A DNA stretch of 64,000 nt from Pomphorhynchus laevis (taxonomy: Eukaryota > Acanthocephala > Palaeacanthocephala > Echinorhynchida > Pomphorhynchidae). The translations under genes were made by a program, and so were the position numbers. A model generated the notes under the pieces. It was not told where the DNA came from. It ran no database searches and saw only the letters and a list, made by a program, of their open reading frames with translations. How positions within the stretch are numbered: the first letter of the stretch is position 1; every line of letters begins with the position of its first letter. The DNA is taken from positions 496,001 through 560,000 of the forward strand of contig WNNJ02003300.1 in NCBI GenBank assembly GCA_012934845.2. The letters run 5' to 3'. This document shows, one piece after another, positions 11,723-22,239 of the stretch.

Positions 11723-12110
11723 TGTACTTTGTATTAGAATAAGATACTAGATAGTTTTAACAGAGGAAATACATTATTAGCATGTATTTGTCCCCGTTGC
11801 TGTGTTGGGTAGAGGAGTTAGGGGCCGAAACCTGATAGCATAGCAGTTCCTCCTGATGACCTCTAATTCTTATTCTGATATTACATCTGTTATTTATTAG
11901 TCAATTTTTTAAAAATGATGTTTATTTTAAATTTTAATTTTTTATTTTAACTTGATTTAAATTATAGAAAATCTAAAAACAATTATTAATTTTATTATTT
12001 AATTATTAAATTTTGATTTAGCATTATTATGTTTTGTTTAGTTTATAATTATATTAAATACGTAAACTCAGTTAGCTGATTTGAATTATTGTGTATATTA
12101 ATTGTTTGTA
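11723..12110 (+). repeat. Penelope terminal repeat (pLTR), copy 1, forward
   Basis: This directly follows the PLE stop codon. It contains the family's signature block (gggccgaaacctgatagcat, then tagcagttcctcctgatgac), and an AT-rich stretch ending in a tacgtaaactcagttagctg motif near 12060. The same modules recur at 13.75-14.14, 21.94-22.9, 23.0-24.1 and 30.7-30.97 kb. It forms the left arm of an inverted pair with 12140-12480. Confidence 0.7.
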
Positions 12111-12139
12111 TTTTAGATCACAAACTTATTTAATCTCAA

Positions 12140-12480
12140 ACTTATTATGTAAGTAGCTTTAATCAATTTTTTTAACAATTCAGCTAACTGAGTCTACGTA
12201 TTTAATATAATTATAAAATAAACAAAACGTAATAATGCTAAATCAAAATTTAATAATTAAATAATAAAATAAATAATTGTTTTAAGATTTTTTATAATTT
12301 TAATCATAAAATAAAAAATTGAAATTTAAAATAAAAATCAATTTTTATAAATTGACTAATAGATAACAGGCGTTGTATCAGAATAAGAATTAGTGGTCAT
12401 CAGGAATAACTGCTATGCTATCAGGTTTCGGCTCCTCACTCCTTTACCCAACATAGCAGCGGGTCTTGTTATTATAAAGT
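12140..12480 (-). repeat. Penelope terminal repeat, inverted partner of copy 1
   Basis: The same modules as 11723-12110 run in the opposite direction: agctaactgagtctacgtat near 12185, then the ggtcatcagg and atgctatcaggtttcggc block near 12393-12430. With the left arm this makes a palindrome of about 750 bp around a unique centre at roughly 12090-12180. Confidence 0.7.
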
Positions 12481-12569
12481 CTTATTATTTTAAAGTCTAG
12501 AGGACTTTATTTTTTAAGAGAAAATGTTGTTTTTCACAGTAAATAAAAGAGTTAGAGGGAGCATGCACA

Positions 12570-13745
12570 TTAAATACCGCGACATCCAAAAAATGTCCGC
12601 TCAAACCGGCTTCCGAATAGTCCACTACATACTATATCCAGACGCGCTTCTTTCGATACGCTTGTGCTATTGTTATTAAAACGATAATCAGAAAAAAAGG
12701 GTGCTAATACTGGTTCAACCTCCACGCTACTGCATATCCCGCTTAAGAGGTGAGAAAATATATCCCTTACTTCATTATGCCTGATATATGGTAACGCTCC
12801 AGTGTTGCACGAAAATGCATGATTGATAGTCATTTCTTAAGAAAATATGCATTTATTATTTTCTAATGCTCGCAAAGACCATCCATAGCGACCTGCTAAT
12901 GCATCGCTAAACTCATTGTTTGTAAGCCGAAACCCCTCGTGACGTAGAGGTAGGGAAGATAGCCACGATGAAGCTCCCTTGTAACTAGTTTAATATATTA
13001 AAGTAATTAATATATTAAACTAGTTAATATATTAACTAGTTTAATTAATATATTCAATATTAATTAAATATTAATATTGAATATATTAATTAATATATTC
13101 AATATCTTAAAGTAATCCACTGGTAGAGATTTTAGTATTAATTCTTTCCTAATCTCATGTACGAAATGTTTCTAGCTATTTGAGTTTGAACATCCCTCAG
13201 GTTTTTCCCGTATTTCCGTCTCGGTAGGTTTCGTACATTCTACGAGAACAATCGTACTCCAAGTCAGCGATGTATTCCGGATCAACTAACCCAATGCTCC
13301 CTAACTTGAACGGCAGAGTTAATAATTCTTTATTGCTTGTTCAATTTTCGCTTGAGTGATTGACTCAATAAAACCGCTATACAATAAGTTTTTCAGACAG
13401 CTAGTGACATCCATGCACATTGGTACTGTTCTGTAAGTATATATCCATTTCCATTGCACAGAGTGTATTAAGCCGGAATAAGCAGTATGTCGATCAATTT
13501 TACTAACCTCAACTAATATTTCAAGTGTGGATGCCCAGGATGTTACCCTGTTTTTATAATATCCAAAACATCAGCTTTTGCTCCAATGAGAGTTCCAAGT
13601 ACTTCGATAGCACGCTCACTTATTTTACAGCCAGTGAAGTTGCTAGTGTCGAATTCATGTTCTTTGTGTATTAACAGCTGTGTCTTCAGTGGATTAACGT
13701 AATATCCAAATTTCGGGCCTATTGTTTTTAGTATTTCCCAGGTTC
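12570..13745 (-). mobile_element. REL-type retroelement fragment (REL-2)
   Basis: The minus-strand frame at 12570-12833 has NHAFSCNTGALPYIRHNEVRD, the Cys/His segment (its CxC partner lies just upstream), and then ARLDIVCSGLFGSRFERTFF. This is the start of a PD-(D/E)XK-like nuclease shared by this retroelement class. Further upstream on the minus strand (13600-13740), broken frames give IGPKFGYYVNPLKTQLL, matching the post-RT block of REL-1. An AT-rich palindrome (12985-13105) sits within it. The element is heavily decayed with many stops; the RT palm is absent. Confidence 0.6.
12985..13105. repeat. AT-rich inverted repeats
   Basis: A run of short self-complementary pieces built from ttaatatatt, actagtttaa and aatattaattaaatatt. 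It could form several hairpins. It lies inside REL-2 and has no coding signal. Confidence 0.6.
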
Positions 13746-13754
13746 TAGATAATT

Positions 13755-14240
13755 AAATCAGCTAACTGAGTCTACGTATTGTTATATAATTATAAAATAA
13801 ACAAAACATAATAATGCTAAATCAAAATTTAATAATTAAATAATAAAATTAATAATTGTTTTTAGATTTTCTATAATTTAAATCAAGTTAAAAAATAAAA
13901 ATAAAAATAAAAATAAAAAATAAAATTTAAAATAAACGTCATTTTTATGAATTGACTAATAAATAACAGACGTTGTATCAGAATAATAATTAGAGGTCAT
14001 CAGGAGGAACTGCTATGCTATCAGGTTTCGGCCCCTAACTCCTCTACCCAACATAGCAGCGGGGCCAAATACATGCTAATGATGTATTTCCTCTGAAATA
14101 ACTATCTAGTATCTTATTCTAATGCAAAGTATATTATTTATTATCCATCCATAAAAATTTGGCACTTAAGAGTTTAAATTTATTCTTTATATTATTGTGT
14201 TGATTTATATATTTTACTATTTTCTACTTGATGTATAGAC
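13755..14240 (-). mobile_element. Naiad-like Penelope element, 3' end only
   Basis: From right to left on the minus strand: the last ~30 codons of the PLE protein (14139-14235, ending KFLWMDN), then a complete terminal repeat with the gaaacctgatagcatagcag block (13995-14060), then the AT-rich module ending at agctaactgagtctacgt (13760). A 5'-truncated insertion; sequence is very close to the copy at 23.76-24.2 kb. Confidence 0.75.
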
Positions 14241-14299
14241 TTCGCTAGCGTCACCGACCGTGTTACATTTTTCCATTATACGAACATTTTTGTCGATTA

Positions 14300-17140
14300 T
14301 TCAAATGTTCGTAGTCTCCTGGCTCAGTTCTCTTAAATTAAATTCATAGTTGCTTTGAAACGTTTTGATGTATTTTGTATAACCGAAACATGGCTACATT
14401 CTAACATTTCGGATGATTGTGTTGCCATCTCTAACTATTTTCTTATGCGTTCGGATCGCTCGTGTGGTAAACGTGGAGGTGGGGTATCCGCCTATGTGCG
14501 AAATAGTCTCCTGGTATCGAATATCTATGCTTTTCGCGACGATATTGGTTCTTCCTTTGAAGGTCTTGCTTTTACATGGGAAATGGTCAACGATCCCGAT
14601 TCTGCGTCCTTTACCCTTCTCCGTCCTATGAATTAAGATTTGACTCTCTTAAACCACATTTGCTAAGTTTATCTTCGTATCCTCTGATTTTGCTCCTGAG
14701 TGACTTCAATATCCCCAAATAGACTGGAAAAATAGTCACGGAATTAATGCTTTACTCACGACCAATTCACGGAATTGGGAAAGTACTGAGTGACTTTCAA
14801 ATAGACTGTGTATACTTTCAAATAGACTATATTTCAAATAGTACTGAGTGACAAATAGACTGGAAAAATAGTCACGGAATTAATGCCTTACTCACAACCA
14901 ATTCACGGAATTGGGAAAGTACTGAGTGGCTTTATGTTACTCGAGATGCTACTAGTTCAACATATTAAAGAACCGACTTGTGTGACAGGGACGCCTTCTA
15001 TACTCAATTGGGTCTTTAATAAGTGTTTGGGTGACGTTTCAGGTGTTCGTTATGACGCACCAATTGGCAATAGAGATCACTGCGTACTCTCTATGCGACT
15101 GTCGCTGTTCAACAGGGCCTCACAAAACTCTTATTTTTAAAAACGTTGTTGGGAAAGTGTTGATGCTAGTCAACTAGCTGCAAGCTTCCCAAAGGGTATA
15201 TGTGATAGAGTTCGTATTCACTTTGGTTAGAAGGTTCCAGTAGCCTTTGATCTTCTCCGTGATGAATTGAAGCGAATTTCTGATATCTTTGCCCGCTACG
15301 TGCCTGCAAATCTAAGCATGGGCATGCTCCTTGGTTCGACAGAGAGCTTCTTGATGCTATAAGATCCCGCAACAAATTGTGGCGCGAATTTAGGCGTTCT
15401 CCCGCTTCCAAACGTGCCTACATCGACCCTCGGAACTTATGCAATCGGCTAAAATTTCAGAAACGCTATTCGTACGAAAATAGTATCGCCAGGGATGCAT
15501 CTTTGAATCCTAGGAGTTTTTAGTCTTATGTAAGAAACAACAGAACTCTTGTTGCCACAATTAGCTCAATCCAAACGCCAACTGAAACTTTGACCGATCC
15601 GTCTCTAATCGCCCAACATTTAGCTGATGGCTTCTTGGTACAGGCTTTGACCTCTAACAAACTGCATGACTTTAGTTGGAAGTATGTTCTGGTTGCTCAT
15701 CGGTGTTGTGTTCGTACACTCAGAGTGGATGAGGTGTTGAACGAGGTTATGAAGCTCGATCTGTTTACATATCCGGGACCAGACAATATTGCCCCCTTCC
15801 TCGTCAAATCCCTAGCGAACGAACTGAGCAATGATTTAACTATGTTCTTCAGATACAGCTTAGACACATCTTGGATTCCTGACAGTTGGAGGTGTGCAAT
15901 TGTGGTGCCTTTTCCCAAAAAGCATCCTGCTTGCTTTTGCACGGACTTTCGGCCCATTAGCTTGACTAGCGTATTCTGCAAACTTTTAGAAATAATCATT
16001 GCTAGTAGAATCAGGGATCATTTGGATCGTAATTACATATTGGTTGAATCTCAACATGGTTCCAGGATCGGACGTTCATGCCTTACTAACCTACTAACTG
16101 CGCGTGAAAAATGGGCTGATGCTCTGGGGGCTGGTTTTCAGGTTCATACAGTATTCCTTGATTTTTCAAAAGATTTGGATAGGGTACCATACGACGGCAT
16201 AGTGTCTTTACTGTATCACTATGGACTTTATTCATATATTTGTGAGTGGGTCAGGGAATTTCTATCGAATAGGTCCTTCAGAGTTTGTGTGGGGTGTGTG
16301 TTTTTTTATTCGGTAAATATTAATTCTGGCGTACCGCAGGGATCAGTCCTTGGCCCACTGCTCTTTATAATCTTCATTAATGATCTGCTACTCCGCTTAT
16401 CATGCTGTCATGTAGCTTTTGCAGACAATCTAAATATTTGGTCGAACATTAGAAGTCCTGCTGATCAAGTATCATTACAAAATAAGCTAAACTCTCTGAT
16501 GAAGTGGTGCGATTCTACTGGACTACGGTTGAATGTTGATAAATGTGTCCTCATACAACTAGGTCGCCCGATTGAAACTCTAAGGTATTATATTGTAGAT
16601 ATTGTTTTAAAGGAAGTGTCTCATCATAAGGATTTAGGGATTCTTGCCCATAGATCCTTGAAAGGATCTATGCCCATAGATCCTTTCAAGGATCTATAAG
16701 CCTGATCTGTGGCCTGATCTCCTCAGGCCACACTTGGATTACCGCATTCAGGCTTGTTTTCCTGTCACTAAGCAAGAACTATTAGACCTGGAGTCTATTC
16801 TTAGGCGCGGATCGAGGCTCTGTATTGGCATTAATGGTATTCACTATTATTATGTACGTCTAAGTCGTATTGGGATGTTGTCGGTACTTGAGAGGTATAT
16901 ATCCTTGGAAATGCTATGTCTGTGGCGTATGTAGAATGAAGCGTTGGGTTACCCCACCGATGTAATCACTAGGCGGGTAGGTAAGTTGCGGAGACATAGC
17001 ATAGTCTTGTATAAATTTGGATTTGGCAGATTACCAAAAGTGTATAGACTCTCGAGGAGAGGAATTAACATGTGAAATTCGTTTCCTGAGGAAGTCGTTG
17101 CAGCCCCAGTTTTAGAACGTTTAAATCACAATGCTACAAA
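14300..17140 (+). mobile_element. CR1-type LINE, family D copy 1
   Basis: This non-LTR element holds an APE-type endonuclease followed by an RT. The nuclease part (14355-14720) has FDVFCITETWLHSN, GGGVSAYVRNSL and LLLSDFNIP. The RT is mostly open in one 369-aa frame (15590-16699). Post-RT pieces continue to about 17140 (LESILRRGSRLCIGI, then WNSFPEE-like). A messy duplicated stretch at 14730-14930 repeats gtactgagtg and aatagactgg motifs. The 5' end is not defined. A second copy starts at 63002. Confidence 0.8.
15590..16699 (+). pseudogene. LINE D reverse transcriptase with altered catalytic box
   Basis: This 369-aa open frame covers most of the RT: DNIAPFLVKSLAN, FRPISLTSVFCKLLEIIIAS, TVFLDFSKDLDRVPYDG, NSGVPQGSVLGPLLFI, INDLLLRL and LNVDKC. 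Two key sites differ from the family norm: the usual SKAFDRV reads SKDLDRV, and the catalytic F/Y-ADD reads FADN (16421-16432). An Asn in place of the second catalytic Asp should abolish polymerisation. The copy at 63 kb has the same changes. The frame ends in a local inverted duplication (ggatctatgcccatagatcc near 16663). Confidence 0.75.
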
Positions 17141-17200
17141 TGGATACGTGAACAGTGCCGCCATTCAACACTACCACTGGAATACCCTAATTAGCTACGT

Positions 17201-17270
17201 TAAAAAAAGATTTATTTTAACGTGGCAAATGCGTGCCAGCGCACGCGCTAATGACCACAACAAAACAATA
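17201..17270 (-). mobile_element. Solo 3' tail of LINE family A
   Basis: About 70 bases on the minus strand match the last bases of LINE A: the gtggtcat box, then the hairpin gcgtgcgctggcacgc, then atttgccacgttaaaataaa and a T run. No coding part is attached, so this is either an extreme 5' truncation or a small non-autonomous element using the LINE A tail. It overlaps the end of LINE D copy 1. Confidence 0.7.
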
Positions 17271-17280
17271 CTGTCGTCGC

Positions 17281-17365
17281 GATACTATCCCGGTCGTCGC
17301 GATATTGGGATCCCGGTCGTCGACGACCGGGATACTACAAACTATCCCGGTCGTCGCGATACCAT
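17281..17365. repeat. Short interspersed repeats with a perfect 24-bp palindrome
   Basis: The motif tatcccggtcgtcgcgata occurs near 17286 and 17342, with a variant between them. At 17310-17333 is a perfect 24-bp palindrome centred on gtcgac. GC content is far above that of the surroundings. No coding role is seen. Confidence 0.7.
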
Positions 17366-17893
17366 CAAAAACTTCGAATTCGGATCGTTAGCCTTAATCA
17401 CGTTAATCGCTGAGACAGAACTTGCACCCCTGTCGATAATAAGATAGTCTGCGTAGTCTATTTAAATTTTAATTCACATAGGGCAAAAAAATATTTCGAC
17501 TCAAGGGGGTACATGGGATAAAAATGCTTGGGAAACACTTTGGAAGATAAAGTCAAATAGTTAAATATTATTACAGACGACATGTCACAGTTGCTTACAT
17601 TAGTCGCTTGATTTAAACAGTATAATTTGTTTACTCGTTGTTATTCAATATTTCCGAGGCTAAACTATATATCAAATATGCATCGACACATTTTTAATCA
17701 TTACCTTATTATATTAATTGCTGATACATTTTATAAACTTACATTTTGTATTAGATTTTAGTCATCAATATTTGTATCAAGCTGCCTTAAAGAATTTTAC
17801 ATTTACTAGATCAGGCTACTTTTGTAAATGGACCGGCCTAATCTAATGAGATTATAAACAGCTGATTTATTCACTTTTAGATCTGTTTTATAA
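17366..17893 (+). promoter_or_regulatory. Presumed upstream region of the CHERP homologue
   Basis: About 530 bases of AT-rich sequence lie between the repeat cluster and the CHERP start codon. I see no open frame worth calling, no repeat family member and no unambiguous TATA/initiator pair. It presumably holds the promoter and 5' UTR, by position only. An untranslated first exon cannot be excluded. Confidence 0.35.
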
Positions 17894-20278
17894 ATGGCAA
17901 ACTCAACCGATGATGATGAAATTGTGTCTCGTGAAATGATAGATAAGTATGCTCAGTTTGTAGCGAGGAATGGCCCACAATTTGAGCAGATGACTTTGAC
18001 AAAACAATACAACAATCCTAGATTTGCATTTATTCACCCGAATGGCCCTATGAATGATTACTATCAAAACCAATTGATGCTAGAGCGTCAGAAATATATG
18101 CCGACTAATAGAACTGTACCATCGTATATGAGTAGTAGACTAAACATACCAGCTGCATCAGGGATTCAACCAGCTGCAACTCGAATGACTCACGGATACT
18201 ATAATGAAGGTAGCGGCATGTATATAAATGATTTCTACGAGGGATCGGATCACGTACCTTATGGATGCCCTGATCCACCATCAGGTAGTTTGATACCCTC
18301 TCAGATGATGCAACCACCTGTAAGAAATTCGATGTATTGGCGGTCAGCAGAATGTTCTATGGCTGACTATGATGAACCTTCGAATCCGCGAATGTACACT
18401 CCCAATGAGATAAGTCATCCACCTCCTCCGTTAATTTTACTGCGCTTGTTGTCTGGTATTCGAGATGTAAGCACTCCATATTTCAAACATAGAGCCATCC
18501 GAGCTTGTTCATGTATTAAGAACAGACTGCATCGAATTGCTGTACAGTTAAAAATAGATAGAACTTCTTTAGACAATGTTGTATACAAAGCTATGGAATC
18601 TTGCACAAAGGATAACATTTCAAACGCTAGAAGCGTTATTGTCGATAAGCTTATTGATAGCTCAGCACATGCTAACTTTGTGGTTTGTTTATTTATGGAG
18701 AAAATTTTGATTACTCCCATCATGGACGAATCGTCAGTAACCTCAACAGATAATGCTGCTCAATTACGACTACATTCAATTTACTTGTTAAATGATGTGC
18801 TGTCACATGCATCTAAAGATGGTAAAAAACTGGAGATACTTCAGCAGGAACTAGAATCTGCATTACCATTACTTTTTGCTGGTGCAGCCTTTAAAATTAC
18901 CGAAAATGGATTACCATGCGAGTTAGAGCAAATTGATATCGAACGATGCAGCAAACTTATCAAATTGCTTGATTTGTGGAAAAAAAATGAATATTTTAGC
19001 AATCCAGACAATTTAGTGGAACTTGCCGAGGGGATTGCTTGTCTTAGTAGCGATATCAACGGTGACGAGTATCAGGAAAGTTCAAATCGTCTAGCACACT
19101 ATGCAGATTCTTATATTGACAAAGAATTTAAACCTGAACTTGACAGATTCGAAGCGCGAAATTCTCAATACGGCTATAATCAAATACCACCAGACCCTAT
19201 GCCGGTGTATTTACATAATAATAGCAGTAATAATTATTTACAACGACCTTATTTTTCTCAACCGCCATACAGAGCAAATTCCTTTGATTATCATCATCAT
19301 CGATCAAATCCTCCACCTAGATACGCTCCCCTACTGGCTACTCCTCCGCCACCTGCGTTTGATCCATCACAGCCACCTCCGGGCTTTGGTCCAACGTACC
19401 GTTACCCAAATCCACTACCGTTAACCTCAGGTTTTCATCGTCCACGTTATCCTATTGGAACAATTCCAAGAGAAAGGCATCAAATTGCTAGTAATGTTGA
19501 ACAAGCTAATATAATACCCCCTTTTGTCGATCCTCCAGTATTTACAGAGGAATGTAGTGAGCCGCAATATTATGATTTGCCTGCTGGTCTCATGTGTTTA
19601 CACATTGGTCCAAGTGATTGTGACTATGATCCTCTGGATCCCAAACTTATTCGCCCATTGTCTCCTCCAACAGATAAAGAAATTGTAAAGATTAATGCAG
19701 CATTAGATAGATTTTACGAGGAGTCACGTACCAAAGATGGATGGGAGCCAAGTGGATTATTTGAATTTTATAAACAAAAGTTTACAAAGAAGGTCGCAAA
19801 ACGAAAAGAGCTTTACGAAAAGCGGGTTAAACGAAGAGAAACTTCACGAAGTCTATCTCGTAGTCGTTCATGTAGCAGTTCTTGCTCTTCTAGATCTCAA
19901 TCATCAGATAGAACATCTGATGATGGTAACATGCGATCAAGCAATCGAAGCTTTTCTCCAGATCATACTACAGTTCGTCGAAAATTAACTTCAGCTCCTG
20001 AGGTTATTCCAGATCAAAACCTCGTCGTTTCTGCGGAGCATACAAAGAGCAGACCTCTCGATCAAACAAATAAAGGACATCAACTTTTGCAGAAGATGGG
20101 TTGGAGTGGAGCTGGTTTAGGTAAACAAGAGCAAGGGATAGTTGAGCCTATTAACCAGGGAGAGATTCGAGATAAAAGTGATAAATACAAAGGTGTAGGT
20201 GTTGATCACGATGTATTTGACGAATTTCGAAAATCACGAAGTAAAAAGTACTCTAGGTCTTGGATTGAGAAACGATGA
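17894..20278 (+). CDS. CHERP: CHERP-like splicing-associated protein (SURP, CID, RS, G-patch)
   Basis: This single uninterrupted frame of 794 aa has the domain order of animal CHERP. Residues ~16-60 form a SURP module (DKYAQFVARNGPQFEQM ... NPRFAFI). Residues ~178-320 form a CID-like helical domain (LLRLLSGIRDVSTPYFKHRA). A Pro-rich stretch lies at ~425-540, an Arg/Ser run at ~646-690 (SRSLSRSRSCSSSCSSRS), and a G-patch at ~725-770 (GHQLLQKMGWSGAGLG). In the family, CHERP is a nuclear U2-snRNP-associated splicing factor; human CHERP is about 916 aa, so this one is shorter but covers all domains. The start is the first ATG of the frame, right before the SURP domain. The absence of introns over 2.4 kb is notable. 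UBXN6 follows 537 bases downstream on the same strand. Confidence 0.92.
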   Translation: MANSTDDDEIVSREMIDKYAQFVARNGPQFEQMTLTKQYNNPRFAFIHPNGPMNDYYQNQLMLERQKYMPTNRTVPSYMSSRLNIPAASGIQPAATRMTHGYYNEGSGMYINDFYEGSDHVPYGCPDPPSGSLIPSQMMQPPVRNSMYWRSAECSMADYDEPSNPRMYTPNEISHPPPPLILLRLLSGIRDVSTPYFKHRAIRACSCIKNRLHRIAVQLKIDRTSLDNVVYKAMESCTKDNISNARSVIVDKLIDSSAHANFVVCLFMEKILITPIMDESSVTSTDNAAQLRLHSIYLLNDVLSHASKDGKKLEILQQELESALPLLFAGAAFKITENGLPCELEQIDIERCSKLIKLLDLWKKNEYFSNPDNLVELAEGIACLSSDINGDEYQESSNRLAHYADSYIDKEFKPELDRFEARNSQYGYNQIPPDPMPVYLHNNSSNNYLQRPYFSQPPYRANSFDYHHHRSNPPPRYAPLLATPPPPAFDPSQPPPGFGPTYRYPNPLPLTSGFHRPRYPIGTIPRERHQIASNVEQANIIPPFVDPPVFTEECSEPQYYDLPAGLMCLHIGPSDCDYDPLDPKLIRPLSPPTDKEIVKINAALDRFYEESRTKDGWEPSGLFEFYKQKFTKKVAKRKELYEKRVKRRETSRSLSRSRSCSSSCSSRSQSSDRTSDDGNMRSSNRSFSPDHTTVRRKLTSAPEVIPDQNLVVSAEHTKSRPLDQTNKGHQLLQKMGWSGAGLGKQEQGIVEPINQGEIRDKSDKYKGVGVDHDVFDEFRKSRSKKYSRSWIEKR

Positions 20279-20556
20279 ATCGTTTTGAGCCTATATTAAA
20301 TCGTTGTAATGTTTTCTACACCCGTGTATATTGAACAGTTTTTATTTGTTCTTATTGTTTTAATATTTATAAAAATATATAAAATGTTTAAATATTACAA
20401 CGTTAATAAGACAACGTTAATGTTTTGTTATGAATCAGTAAACTAAAATTTATTCTTTTAAGTACCAAAAAATATTTACAGCTCTAACATAAGACATAGG
20501 ATAATCCTTCATTGATTTTTAATCTTATCGTGAAGCATCGTACAAAACTAATGTTT

Positions 20557-20562
20557 AATAAA
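20557..20562 (+). terminator. Candidate polyadenylation signal for CHERP
   Basis: AATAAA lies about 280 bases after the CHERP stop codon in AT-rich DNA. The remaining intergenic DNA to 20814 is AT-rich and shows no gene. Other A/T hexamers nearby could also serve. Confidence 0.45.
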
Positions 20563-20814
20563 AATGATTTAATGTAAATGCCTATCAACAATAAGTAATT
20601 TGTTCTGAAATTTAATATTTAATTTATTTAAAACTCAATGCTCTCATTTCATTTTCATATATTCTACAATTAATTTAATTTCAACTGTTATTCAAATGAT
20701 AGACAATGATCTTTTATATCTGTTATTTATACTATCAATTAACAAAATTATTTAATATATAATTATATTAACAAAATAATTTACAGCTATTTACGAAATT
20801 TATGTAATTTATAG

Positions 20815-21022
20815 ATGGTTAATTTTAAGAATTTAATGAACAAGTTTGTAGTAAATCAAAAATTTAAAAAAGCTGGTGAAGGACGGCGTCTTGATTCAAT
20901 GTCAGCTGCTGAGTCAGTGAATAAACTTGAAGACACTGCTGATAATGCCGGATCAGCGTTACCAAGCGAAGCTGCTAAGCTTGCAGCAATAAATCGCATA
21001 CAAAAGAGTAAAAAGCCTGAAA
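20815..21022 (+). CDS. UBXN6: UBXN6 homologue, exon 1
   Basis: ATG at 20815 opens MVNFKNLMNKFVVNQKFKKA, which aligns with the start of UBXN6 (a helix followed by a K-x-A-G-x-G turn, here KKAGEGRRL). That part of the family contacts the AAA ATPase p97/VCP. The exon is 208 nt and ends within AAG CCT GAA A|gtattt, leaving phase 1. Without splicing the frame stops within 50 bases. Next exon at 21075. The full three-exon protein is 422 aa; human UBXN6 is 441 aa. Confidence 0.85.
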
Positions 21023-21074
21023 GTATTTTGAAAATTTGCTATTTATTATTTTTGATATCCGTGGTGTTTTGAAG
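21023..21074 (+). other. UBXN6 intron 1 (52 bp)
   Basis: GT (gtattttgaa) to AG (gttttgaag) intron, T-rich before the acceptor. Splicing joins A|CT to give Thr and keeps the frame: KKPE-T-INRSADAIRRRAREEL, which aligns with the QDTIRNQVRKEL region of UBXN6. Confidence 0.8.
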
Positions 21075-21145
21075 CTATCAATCGTAGTGCGGATGCTATA
21101 CGACGAAGGGCGAGAGAAGAGCTTGCGAAGGAAATGACATTGACG
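21075..21145 (+). CDS. UBXN6: UBXN6 homologue, exon 2
   Basis: A 71-nt exon encodes TINRSADAIRRRAREELAKE and then MTLT, a charged helix matching the segment between the N-terminal p97-binding part and the PUB domain of UBXN6. It ends at ACG|gtaatttg in phase 0. The next coding exon lies 10.9 kb downstream at 32008. Confidence 0.8.
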
Positions 21146-21939
21146 GTAATTTGAATATCAGAGTTGGTTTTCGGTAATATTATTTAAGATATATTGTTCT
21201 AATTCTTTTCTGTTTGTTATCGTGATGTGTTCCCTTATTTTTCCAGGGATAAAATGAAGAATCAAATGAAGAAATCATATTTAGATTCTAAAAAGATCAG
21301 GTTTTAACTATTCTTACCAATTCTGAGAAAATTAATTTAATTAAATTAGTAATTAAATATAAATATATTTTGCATTTAGACTGAATATGATGTAGGACGT
21401 GTAATTATTAGGACGTGTAATTATTTGCGATTTTTTAATTAAAAGTTTACGACAAGACTATATATTTATTCATTAAGGAAATTTCACGTTTAAACATTTT
21501 AAACGTTCTAATTAAATATCAATTTAAAACTTAAATTTCATATTAGAAATTGTAAATAATGAAATTTACAAAAATCAATTTACAAAAATCAATATGAGAT
21601 TAATTAATATAAGAAGTATTTATTATTTATAACAATTTGAATTTAATTATTTAAATTTTAACAATTATGAGATTAATTAATTAATTAATATAAGAAATAT
21701 TTATTATTTATAACTATTTGAATTTATTATTAACAAGTATTTATTATTTATTTAATTATTTAAATTTTGACAAGTATTTATTATTTATTTAATTATTTAA
21801 ATTTTAACATTATTTTTTAGCGTTATTTTTACAAAATTTTAAAAATGTTCTTTTTCTGATGATCGCAGTTGCCATTAAAATATTAAATAATCCTTTGGTC
21901 TTTGATTTTTCTTTGTTTCTATAAACTAACGTTTAATAT

Positions 21940-22200
21940 ATTTTGTATTAGAATAAGATACTTGATAATCAAATTTTATCAGAGGAAATACGATAGTATC
22001 ATGTAGTTGGCCCCTCTAACTACATGATACTACATTTATATTGGGTCGAGGAATATAAATTGAAAGCTGATATTTATGTTGGGTAGAGGAGTTAGGGGCC
22101 GAAACCTGATAGCATAGCTGTTCCTCATCAGTTCCTCATGATGACCTCTTATCCTTATTCTGATACGACGTCTGTTATTTATTAGTCAATTCATAAAAGT
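21940..22200 (+). repeat. Diverged Penelope terminal repeat
   Basis: It carries the attagaataagatact start, the cagaggaaatac block and the gggccgaaacctgatagc block, then cctcatgatgacctctt. It also has an extra ~90-bp insert (about 22000-22075) absent from the other copies. It directly precedes the next PLE fragment in tandem. Confidence 0.7.
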
Positions 22201-22239
22201 GACTTCTATTTTAAATTTCAATTTTATAATAAAGCATTA

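Noticed and set aside
12985-13105. Replication origin or telomeric sequence in the AT-rich palindromic run
   Set aside because: The pieces are simple A/T inverted repeats inside a decayed retroelement, with no telomere-like unit or other support.
18415-18723. Minus-strand frames within CHERP (for example 102 aa at 18415-18723)
   Set aside because: They are shadows of the long coding frame on the other strand, with no motif of their own.
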